Source of the DNA: Apostichopus japonicus
Taxonomy: Eukaryota; Echinodermata; Holothuroidea; Aspidochirotida; Stichopodidae
Direction of reading: 5' to 3'
NCBI RefSeq assembly: GCF_037975245.1
Contig: NC_092577.1
Location: forward strand, 33,988,898 to 34,052,897
DNA length: 64,000 nt
Part shown: positions 13,101-25,100 of the stretch, one piece after another
Numbering within the stretch: the stretch's first letter is position 1
Layout of the letters: every line of letters begins with the position of its first letter
Notes under the pieces: model-generated
Told to the model about the DNA's origin: nothing
Databases searched by the model: none
The model's input: the letters and a program-made list of their open reading frames with translations, nothing else
Translations under genes and position numbers: made by a program

Positions 13101-16100
13101 ACACCATCACAATTCCACAAAATAGACAAATTAATACTTGAGTGATGACTATCACTAAACATTTCTTTATACATTGAGCCACTATAAATGTCATTATATA
13201 CTCCTTCTGATGTCGATCCTTTGCCTATAGCTTCAGAAATGCCATCTCTTGCAAGAAGTGTTTTCAGCTGGTCTTCTATCGGTACATACAAAAAGTAGTT
13301 CCCCTTTTTTTCACTCTTCTTTAAGTTAAATGAAGTAGAACAATCTGGGCAGGAATCAATGTCTGGGTTTTCTCCAAGGTAAACTAAACAGCAATTACAA
13401 AAGAAGTGTTTTTGAATATTATTTGCACACTTGAGAAATTGTTTCTGAAAAAGGTACTTTGATAGAACTATACTGCCAGGCACCATTAAGTTCAGGAGAG
13501 ACAACAAATCTTCAAGGCAGGTTCCAGTCAGTTGATGTTTCAGCACAAATGCCATCACGAGAAGCAACAAGTGAGCATGGGAAAGCAGCGAGCCATGGAA
13601 AATAGGACTCTGTAAATTATGTTCATCACCATCTAGTGGTTTATCCTGTGGAAGAATGAAGTGAAAGTTCTAATACAATATGGAAGTAATATTATAGTAT
13701 TTCATATTTGGAACACTAATTGACAGGTCACAAGCAACTAACATTCCAAAGACTAATATTTGCTAGGCCATGACCTTCATAAATATGCAAGGTATCAAAT
13801 ACAACACACATCAGCATGTGTGGGCTGCCTACCGATATATCACCATACCAAGTTTGAAGAATTCCAACTTGTGGTTGCCAAGTTATTGCTCTTTGAACAT
13901 TTTGACATTGACCCTGTGACCTTATTAATATTCGTGATATGAGCAACAAGATAAATAGAGTTCATCTACACCTTGATACCAAACACAAGGTCTGTCCAAA
14001 CTTCTCTTTGAACATTTTGATATTTGACCCTGTGACCTCATTAATATTCTTGATATGAGCAACAAAATAAATAGAGTTCATCTACTCATCTACACCTTCA
14101 TACCAAACATGGTCCGTCCAAACTTCTCCTCTTCAGATATCAAGTTAACAAGGTTTTCACAATTTGACCCCTGTTGACCCCAACTGACTTTTCAGGTTCA
14201 GGAGTGCTGAATGTGGGAGATCCTCACACAGCTTGCAGGTATAGTTGGATGAATAGTATTTCATTTGCCCAATTCCTGTTAGTTAGCTGTGTGTGAGCAT
14301 TACTGATGTTTGTAAATTATAGTGGTTGAAAATGTTTGAGATCTGACCTGCTGTTCTGCTTCGACAGATGAGGTGTCATCATCACTTGAATTCTCACTAC
14401 TTGATGAAGGTGTTGGTTCATTCTCCATCAGCTGTGCATCCTCGAGCTCTTCGCTTCTCCTTATCTGAAGAAAAAGCACTACACTGCATAAATACTGTAC
14501 CATTCTACCAGTGCTAGTCAATTACTCAAAAGAAGAAAAAAAAAAACAGTGCCTCTGCTAGGTGTAATACCTGTGATGAAATGAACCATTTTTTACGAGT
14601 TTTTGATGATTAGAATCTGACATATTTTATTGGGAGTGTGCAACTTACAAGACTTGAAAAGTACTGAAGTGAAAGGCAAATCAGTCTTCATTAAGATGTG
14701 ACAAAATATTCACAAAAGTGCTGCTAGACATCAGCAATAGGTATGTCTCACTTCTTTGACTTAGATCTTATGTCAAATGACTGACAGGTGAGTCACTAGA
14801 GGACTGCCTTAATTCATGAATGAATTGACCCATGTACTTCAAAAACTTTTGCAATGAAAATATTGGACAATCAAAACAGTACAAGACAGTTTGGGCCTTA
14901 AAATTAAAGTGAGTTTCTTTGTTAAAACAACCTGACATGTTTGCTAACTGCCAATTTTTAAAGTTTGAATAGAATTGCATTATCTTTTAACTTGGCAGAA
15001 CTTTCTATATACAGGACTTCCATTGAATAATCCTGCACTTTACAGATGAATGGACTGACAAGGACATTTTTTTTGGGGGGGGGGGCATGGGGGTAAGTCA
15101 CACAATAAACAAGGCATGCATAAAAGGAAAAATGAAACTCACTTCTAAATCAGCATCTGTGGATGCACGGAACACGTCCTGCTGCAGTTGCAGGTCGTCT
15201 TCATCTTCACTGCTGGAGGATGAATCACCAACTGTTAGGGTTGTGTAATTGTCAGCCACCTACAAACAAAAGAACATGAACTTCCATTAGTGCATGAAGA
15301 AGAAAACATGTTGTCTCCCAAACTGACTTACACTAAAAAAAATCAATCCTATTTTTGCCACATTTCAAATTTGAAATGACAAACTTAATGCACAATCATG
15401 CTCATTAATACTCCTTGCATTCACCATTTACACTTTGTTACAGTGATTTTTCATAAAATCCCCATATCATTATCATGATATTGCATCATATTGCATCTTT
15501 GAAAATTTTTTACAGTATGCAATTAATGTTTAGGTTCAAACACGCATATATAGGAAAATGCCTATCACCGTTTAGTGTAAATTTCTTGTGCAAGGCCAAC
15601 CATGAGGGGGAGGGGGAGGGGGGTTAGGAACTTAGGGTCGTTGCCTCCGGTACTAAAGTATGTCTATCACTGGCTGCCATCTAAAGGTTTCCGGAACACT
15701 ACCTTGGGCATTTTCAAGGTTTATTAATATGAGACCTTCCCGAGGCATGAGCAATCATGGGTTACGTGGGCCGTTACTGTATAGTCGATCTCGCTCAGAA
15801 GAGCCTTATAACTTATAATGCACAGGGTAAAGGGGACTGCAACCTAAAAAGTCCTAAGAACACTGCCAAAAATTCTAAGCAGAATAAATTTGGAGCCATA
15901 AAATATAGGTGATCTAAACATGTTAAGTTAAAAAAAACATGTTGAGAATTAAAATAAAAAATACAAGCTTGCCATTCAACAACTTTGAGTTTGAATTATT
16001 GGTGCCACTCAAGCTCTATACGAACGTTAACGACATGATACAAATTATGGCTTCCTACAGAATTTGAATACTACTACTAGCCTAGTGGTATAGTAGGCCT

Positions 16101-19100
16101 ATAGTTTGAGCACCCGTACAGTAGTAAAGTAGCCGGCTCGACTATTTCTGTAACGTACGTAATGTGTATGTCATCTATACTTGGTTAGGTTTGATCATCT
16201 TAATTGCCATTTCTCGTTAGGCTAACCTTGCTGCATGACCAAACTTACCGTTTCAAAATGATTAAGGCGAGCCATACCATTACAGCTGTCCTCTCCAATT
16301 ACGCCTTGATGTTTTAACAGCCATCTTTTCTTGGTATTCCGTGGGATCTCACATTCTGAATTGTCTAGGTCGAGATAACGTTTATAACGGCCCCTCTTCT
16401 TTGCCATAACGCCTGGAAGTTCCAGATATGGAAGTTTCACGGACGAATCGAGTACGGAGCATAGAACTAGTTCTATCTATGATACGGATATGTTTATCGG
16501 TATTAGGTAGATCTATCGTTAGGGTATCGGTAGAACCGACCTGGCGATCACGTACTGGTACTATGTTAGGCCAGGTACAGCATGGAGGTGGGTACATGCA
16601 GTAATATAAGCGCGTATTGTTAACATACAAATCAAGGATTCTAGATGAGGGGTCTTTATTGCTGCCATTCAAGCAGCTACAATAGTTTCATTGTTATACG
16701 CAGAGCGCACTGGTACTTCGCGTCTAGAGATAAAGTTTATAACTTCAGAATAATACAACACTGCTTTTGTTATGCAAATGAATGGTGGCGTGGGTAGGGG
16801 ATCATTTCCAAATCCTGCGGCGCTTATGATCTTTGATGGTAACTACCGTACCCCACGCCATACGAACTTCATTAGCTGAATAACAAGTGCAGATACGATA
16901 CGCGTTATTTTCGAATCCACATCTTACATCAGTATGGCTTTTGCTCTCTTCGATTTTTTTAACCGAAATGAAGTTGAAATAGGCAGAACTGCCTGGATTA
17001 CATCTAAGCATCTCACGCAATTTTCGAACGAAGTATGGGACCATCAAGAAGTTGTTCATGTCGCCTGGCCCAAAAAGATGTCTTTACAACTGACCAGGCC
17101 AGAGCCTGCCGACTCCGAAACGTATCCGGCCAAAGTAGTATGGTTTTCAGGTTAGTTGCGTTGCCCTAGGCCCTATAATTATCAGCCATATTATCGGCCA
17201 TATTTAAATACTGTATCTTGCATATTTGGGCATATTGGCCCCAAATATAGCACGCTATCACTAAAACTAAGTGTTTCTTGAGATTACATAATTGACCTGA
17301 AATTTGCAGAACTAAACATAATTAGGGGGCCAGGTTAAAAAAGTTTCTCTTCAAGTACACGTCTTTGCCTACTTTCATGCATGCTGCTTTTTACTTTTTT
17401 TCCTTTTTTTTTTTAAAGTAAATCCTAACCAGTTGTTGCCAATAAACACATCATGAATTTCAGTCAGTCGATCTGACTATATGAAGTAAATATACTGTAG
17501 TGTTAAGCAATTATAATTGTGCCAACTTTCAGCAGCACTCAAAAAAGAAGGGCCCTACCCAAATTTACCCCTTACTTGGGTTGCATAATGAATTATGAGA
17601 ATGACACAACCCTAATAAGAGTAAGACAGCTACAGTGCAATTATAAAATGTTGAACCATACATGCAGTGTGGTGTCAAATATCTGTCAAAAACTTTGATT
17701 TTATGCTATTATGATTTCTGTGCTTTTGACCACCTAATCACAGACGACAAAGCAGACCTGACAAAGATGAGGAAGGACATGGAAGAAGGACGAACACCCA
17801 GCAAACAGACTGGCAGCACACCACTTGGTCGAGGTCATCGCCAGAAGAAAAGAAAAACATTGGATTCCTCCTCAGATGACGTAAGTTAGAAAGTTCAATG
17901 CTCTCATAATATCAGTTAGCAAACATTTGAAAGGTCTGATTTTCATATGGTGTATATACTGATCATGTCCTATTTTAGTGCACATGTCAGCAGCTTTAAA
18001 TTAAAATTAAAATATCTTACAGCTCGATCCATAGCAAATGATAGGGTGCATATAATCAGACTTATGAGTGATTATCATCTCTGCCTCAATAATAAATCAT
18101 GCCAAAAATATATATTTTTAAAATAAACTGCATTTTGATGAAGCTTTGAATTCGGAGTAAATTGACAACTAGACTACGGTCCAATGGTGTCACGTATAAA
18201 GGACAAATACACAACAAGATTATAAAAGGAAAGGAAAGCATAAATGTGGAGTATTTTTGTTTTTCCTGTAGGTGCAACATATTGCTTGCCACTGGAATAT
18301 CCCTTAAATGTATACTTTACAGGGAGGCTTTTACTGTGCTTTATCATGTGAGGTAGATTGCAAAATTCGATTTCTTTAAAAACCTGTGTGACGGTCATGA
18401 TTTCATCTTTCATTATTGGTTGTTGTACAACACTTTTGCAGGAAGATGTGTATGAAGATCCTCAAGTGAGAAGGAAAACCAGCGACACACCACTTGGTTC
18501 CTCCAAAAGGAAGGCATATAGGAGCCTTCTGGCTGAAGCGCTAGGAGACAATGATGACAGTTCAGTGACTTCAGTCAATGAAGTTGATGTGAGTACATTT
18601 TCTTGAAGGAGAACTGCAGGCATTATTTTCACTTTCGTATGTTATGATCCAAAACAGTGTAAACTTTTCAACTGCTTTTCCAACACTGTACTGAATTAAC
18701 CATGTGGTCCAATGTCAGGAGTGTTCCAAAATCCTAAGATATCTATAGCATGTCGTAAGCTGGTGTAGGATCACTGTGGGGGTCAAGAGAGCAAAGTCCC
18801 TAAAAGCCAACTTACTAGTTTTATACATTTTTTTAAAACTGGGGATAATAGGGACACTATAACACCCTGATATATAACAGTGCTGAAGTTAAGATATACA
18901 ATTTTTATAGATTACAAAAGAGGTACATACAAGTTTGCAAGGATAAGGAACTGTTGACATTCCTGTCATATTCATTATGTAATTGTTTGCTGACCTGAGA
19001 CAGAAAATGGCCTTGGTTGATTAGGTTGGACCCCATTAATTAGTTATTTCAATAACTATGGTTGAAAAAAAAACAGCTTTTAGGGCAGTCAATACAACCT

Positions 19101-22100
19101 GTATCCTTTTAAGCAGATGAGCTAATGGTCTTATTGCAGCCACTTTTATTGATAAGCCAATTAGCAATAGTGAACTCTTCAAACAGGCCAACTCTGAGAA
19201 AATCTTGGACTAATTAATTGGTTATTAGTAAATTATATTATTCACTGAGCATTAATTTTGTTTCATTTGATATTCCTCATCTTAATCTAATCAGGAATCT
19301 AACTACACAAATGCAGATGACCTGAGCCACATCCAGATGCTGGAGGAAAAAATTTATAAATTGAAAGAAGACAAGAGGGTCCTGAGGACGGAAAACAAGA
19401 ACTTAAGAAGAACAATTAGGTTGATGGACAGTGAGTAAAATCATTTTTTTTCTAATGGATTATACCCATATGCTAAAAAGACTTGCTGGAGGGGTCTGTT
19501 TTTAATAATTTCCACAAAATGTTATCACCTGTTCACTCTTCTTTTAAATTCTTATAAGCAGAGAGATACTAGCTGTGGATGCAATGCCTTTGCACAATTT
19601 AATCTCATGGGCTCAACAGGGGGGTGGAAATTACTAATATTTCCCCCCCCCCATCCCTCGCACTGCCTTTGCCATCTTTCCTATTTCTTTGTCACACCTT
19701 GTCTCCCACTTAATTCTCTCTTTGTACTTTCAGTTTCTTTACCCTCTCTTGTGTATTAGTTCTTTTGTTGTCCTTACACCGTTTATATTTTAACTCTCCT
19801 CTCCCCCTGACTCCTCCCTTTGTTCACTAGTTCTTTTACTTCTTTCTTTGTGTTCAGTTCCACTTATTTTTATACAACTATCATAATGACCGGTAAACCC
19901 CCTACCAGTGTTACAGCAGAAACACTAACTGCTTGTGATACCTATAAGGTCCCTTTGCAAAATTAAGTCAAGCACCGCACATGATTTATCTATATATATA
20001 TAAATAGTTTTATGTGATTGGGTGATTAACATGACATGCTTTACTCTATCTATCCAGGTCTTCCAGAGCTGTTAGAGTCTGTGGAGAAATTTAGAAAAGA
20101 AACGCCGATTCCCAGAAGCATCGAAGAAGAAGCTCCTATCTGTACACCTGTCAAGGTAAGCTTATGATTATCATGAACAGAAGAAGGAATTTATTTGCAG
20201 TGAGCTAAGGAATATGTTAAATGTCTGGTGAGAGTAAAATCTTGTAGCTGACAGAAATTCAAAGCAGTACAGCTGGAACTTTCTCAAGATGTGACTAATA
20301 TTTTCTGTTGATCTCACCTTCTTTACATTTTTATTATACCAAGCAGCTGTTTCTCTTTTTTTCCAGAATTTCATTTTAAGGATTTCTCTTTTGTATTGTA
20401 AAGGTAATGGATAATATTTACCTGTAATTTGTTAATGCTGTGATTTATGCATGTAGTAAAGCAAACTTTTACCTCAATGTGTGTATATTATTTGTGCATT
20501 TACAGTTAAAAGACGATCTGCCTTCAGGCGTAGAAAAGGTTAACAAGATTTTGGCTCGATGTAACGTGATGGAGCCGGCAAAAATGGTCAACGACATCCT
20601 AATAGGAACATTCTCAGAGGACTATCTCTCTTCGCATTCCATCACAGGGACAAATGGCACCACAAAGGAACCGATGGACCCTGTCATATTGAACAAAATC
20701 ATTTGTGAGTATGCACTCAATGCGTTAGTTTTTTTCTCTTACAATGAGATCATTGGTCCACAAACATTGATACACTAATATTGGCAGGTGAACCATATTA
20801 AATTTGGTGCTCATGAATTGCAATAACTTGGCAACCACAGGTCAGAATTTCAAACTTGCTATTGTGAAATTTGGTGTTATTGTCAACAAGGGAAAGATTG
20901 ATTATGACTATTAATGAGGTCAAAATTTAAAATCTTCAAATTGTAGTAACTTAATTGGCAGCCATAAGTTGGAATTTCTTCGAAGATTGTACGATGATAT
21001 TGGTAGGAATCCTGTACATGCTGATGTGTATTGCAATTGATATCATGCATAATTATTATTGTGGCGGGGGGGGGGGGGTGGGGTGGATAATGGGACGGTT
21101 GGTCATTATCGTACTCAGTAATTTGGTGGTTCATAAATTAATGCTAATAATTCTTGTCAGTTGGTTGCCTATAATGAGTAGGTAGACCCTATTGTTTTTG
21201 GTGCCCATAATACAAATATTACTCAAATTTTAACTTTTAAATTGCAATAGCTTGGCAACCCTTAGTTGGAATTTCTTCAAACTTTGTATGGTGATATTGA
21301 TAGATAGCCTACACATGCTGATTGCAATTGATATCGTGCTTAATTATGAGGGGGGAGGCTTGGGGGGGGGGCTTAGCGTAACTAACAGAAGATTGTATGC
21401 ACCATAGCTTGATAGCTCATCTCATGAATATTAATGAGGTCAGAGGGTCAAACGTCAATATCTTCAAAGTACAATAACAAAAGGTTTTCCTTATTTACAG
21501 CTGTTGTCATACAAAAATTCCCAGAGAAAACGCCAACAGAAGTCAAGGCCTACATAAGACAGAAGATGGCTAATGCAGTAAAAGCACAGAAAAGGAAGGC
21601 GGCAGTGGAGCAGTGACATTTTGTTATATTTGATGTTATTATGATAATTTCAGTGGTTTGTATATATTAAAGATGTTAGAAATAAATTGACTGAACTGAG
21701 AACTTTTTGTATTCTTCTATTTAGCTTATGTGTAAATTTAGGGTAACACTGAGATAACACTATGGCTAATAGTCTGATAAATTGCAGTAAAACCATACAT
21801 AAAGAAGGGTATAAGTATGGTAAAATTATGGTTAAACCATGGTATATTGTGGTAAAACTATGGTTAAAGTGTGGTAAATTGAGGAAAAGCTTGGTAAATG
21901 ACCATATATTGTGGTAAATCTATAGGAAAAGCATGATAAATTAGGGTAAAACCATGGTACATATTGTGGTTAAACTAGGGTAAAAGAAGGGAATATTTGT
22001 GGTAAAAGCATGATATATAGTGGTAAAATTACGGTAACTGTGGTAAATTAAGGGAAAAGCGTGGCAAATGACGATATATTGTTGTAAATCTATGGTAAAA

Positions 22101-25100
22101 TTAGTGTAAAACCAAGGTGAATATTGTGGTAAACCTAGGGTAAAATTGTGGTAAAAGTAGGGTATATTTGGGGTAAAAGTAGGGTAAATGCTCGGTAAAT
22201 ATTGTGGTAAAACTAGGGTAAAAGTCTGGTAAAAGTATAGTATATTTGGGGTATATTTGGGGTAAAAGCATGGTATATTGTGGTAAACTAGTGTAAATGC
22301 ATGGTAAAATTGTGGTAAATTGTGGTAAAAGTAGGGTAAATTTATGGTAAATGCATGGCAAATGTAGGGTATATTTGGGGTAAAAGTAGGGTACATTTGG
22401 TGTAAAAGCATGGTAAAATTAAGGTAAAACCATGGTAAATTGTGGTAAACTAGTGTAAATGCATGGTAAAATTATGGTAAATTGTGGTAAAAGTAGGGTA
22501 TATTTGGGGTAAAAGCGTGGTAAAAGTAGGGTATATATGGGGTAAAAGCGTGGTAAAACCATGGTATATTGCGGTAAATTTAGGGTAAATGCATGGCAAA
22601 AGTAGGGTATATTTGGGGTAAAAGTAGGGTATATTTGGGGTAAAACCACGGTATATTGTGGTAAACTAGTGTAAATGCATGGTAAAATTGTGGTAAAAGT
22701 AGGGTATATTTGGGGTAAAAGCGTGGTAAAAGTAGGGTATATATGGGGTAAAAGCGTGGTAAAACTATGGTACATTGCGGTAAATTTAGGGTAAATGCAT
22801 GGTAAATGTCAGGTAAATTTGGGGTAAAACCGTGGTAAATTTGTGGTAAAACCGTGGTAAATTTGCGGTAATGTACTACGGTAAATGCATGGTAAAAGTA
22901 AGGTAAATTGTGGTAAAACCGTGGTAAATTTGCGGTAAAAGCGTGGTAAATTTGCGGTAATGTACTACGGTAAACCGCGGTTTACCGCGTCCATAGGGCC
23001 AAAACACCGCGGTAATGTACAACAAATTTACCGCAGTTTTACCGCGGTTTTACCGTAGTAAAAGTGTGGTAAGTTACCGCGGTAAATTTGTGGTAAATTT
23101 TTTGCTGGGATTTCATTCTCTGGAAGTGCTCTTTACCCTTTGTCGGCTATATTTAGTGGATAATATTGAGTGTCAAGCTGACTCGAGATGGATTACTCGT
23201 TTGTTCAATGTAGTCATCAGTTGGGTACTGTATACTTTGACACATTGTGAAACACAGGTATCATGCACAGTATTTGTGTCAGATATACTTTGGTGACAAA
23301 CTGATTTAAAAAAAAATCCATGTTGGTTGTTAGCCTACTGAGATAAAAAAAAAATTTGAACCCAAAATCTTTGATAAGAAAAGATGGAGATAACTGTTGG
23401 TCAAACTGACTTTTAGTGGAATATTTGTAAGTTCAATATTGCCAACAGTTGGCCACTGCACACTATGACACAATGTGAAACAAATGTTTGTTTTCAATTG
23501 TCAGGTATACATAGAAGACATGCTATAGAATCTATCTCAGTACACATCATGACAAATACATTTGTATTCAATTTTCAGGTATACATAGAAGACATGCTAT
23601 AGAATCTATCTGAGCACACTGTTACACATCTTGACAAATATGTTTGTATTCAATTTTCAGGTATACATAAGAGACATGCTATAGAATCTATCTCAATACA
23701 CTGCGACAAATTGTGAAACATATGATTGTATTCAATTGTGAGGTATACTTAGAAGACATACTGTAGAATCATTTGTAAGTTCAATATAGCCAACATTTGG
23801 CCACTGTACACTATGACACAATGTGAAACAAATGTTTGTTTTCAATTGTCAGGTATACATAGAAGACATGCTATAGAATCTATCTGAGTACACTGTGGCA
23901 CCTCATGACAAATATGTTTGTATTCAATTTTCAGGTATACATAGGAGACATGCTATAGAATCTATCTCAATACACTGCGACTAATTGTGAAACATATGTT
24001 AGTATTCAATTGTGAGGTATACTTAGAAGACATACTGTAGAACCTATTTGTAAGTTCAGTATAGCCAACATTTGGCCACTGTGCACTATGAAACAATGTG
24101 AAACAAATGTTTGTTTTCAATTGTCAGGTAAACATAGAAGACATGCTATAGAATCTATCTGAGTACACTGTGACACATCTTGATAAATATGTTTGTATTC
24201 AATTTTCAGGTATACATAAGAGACATGCTATAGAATCTATCTCAATACACTGCGACAAATTGTGAAACATATGTTTGTATTCAATTGTGAGGTATAATTA
24301 GAAGACATACTCTAGAACCTATTTGTAAGTTCAATATAGCCAACATTTGGCCACTGTACACTATGACACAATGTGAAACAAATGTTTGTTTTCAATTGTC
24401 AGGTAAACATAGAAGACATGCTATAGAATCTATCTGAGTACACTGTGACACATCTTGACAAATATGTTTGTATTCAATTTTCAGGTATACATAAGAGACA
24501 TGCTATAGAATCTATCTCAATACACTGCGACAAATTGTGAAACATATGTTAGTGTTCAATTGTGAGGTATACTTAGAAGACATACTGTAGAAGCTATTTG
24601 TAAGTTCAATATAGCCAACATTTGGCCACTGTACACTATGACACAATGTGAAACAAATGTTTGTTTTCAATTGTCAGGTATACATAGAAGACATGCTATA
24701 GAATCTATCTGAGTACACTGTGACACATCTTGACAAATATGTTTGTATTCAATTTTCAGGTATACATAGAAGACATGCTATAGAATCTATCTGAGTACAC
24801 TGTGACACATCTTGACAAATATGTTTGTATTCAATTTTCAGGTATACAATGGAGACATGCTATAGAATCTATCTCAATACACTGCGACAAATTGTGAAAC
24901 AAATGTTTGTATTCAATTGTATTGGAATGACGTAACATCAGTTTTGTTGCTCTCACAGCATGATTTTAGTTCTGAACACTTTGCAGTAATATTGATTGTT
25001 ATGTTATGCAACATCACCTCTACAGCCTGGTCTAGCATAAAGAAACAACGTTCTGCAAAGGGATACCATAGAGGTTATTCATCAATCTGTCTTGCTGAGA

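Larger units (their letters stand above)
10180..23109. mobile_element. Complete CACTA/EnSpm-type DNA transposon, 12,930 bp
   Basis: The left end starts CCCAGCAAAAAAT and the right end finishes with its exact reverse complement; inverted similarity continues imperfectly for about 38 bp. Both ends are flanked by AT (10178-10179 and 23110-23111). The uninterrupted sequence AAGTGATATTTCATT in the other array units shows a single AT at this place, so the borders are exact and the target duplication is 2 bp. Inside are a tnp2-type transposase gene on the - strand, a BEN-domain gene on the + strand, a shared upstream region of about 0.5 kb, and long subterminal arrays of GGTAAA-like words at both ends. 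Transposase type, short duplication and subterminal repeats agree with the CMC/EnSpm superfamily, although the terminus reads CCCAG rather than CACTA. Both genes look intact, so the element may be autonomous. Confidence 0.9.

Noticed and set aside
21941-22775. Reverse-strand Pro/Tyr/Phe-rich frames up to 156 aa
   Set aside because: Three overlapping frames over the right subterminal array; composition dictated by TTTACC repeats.
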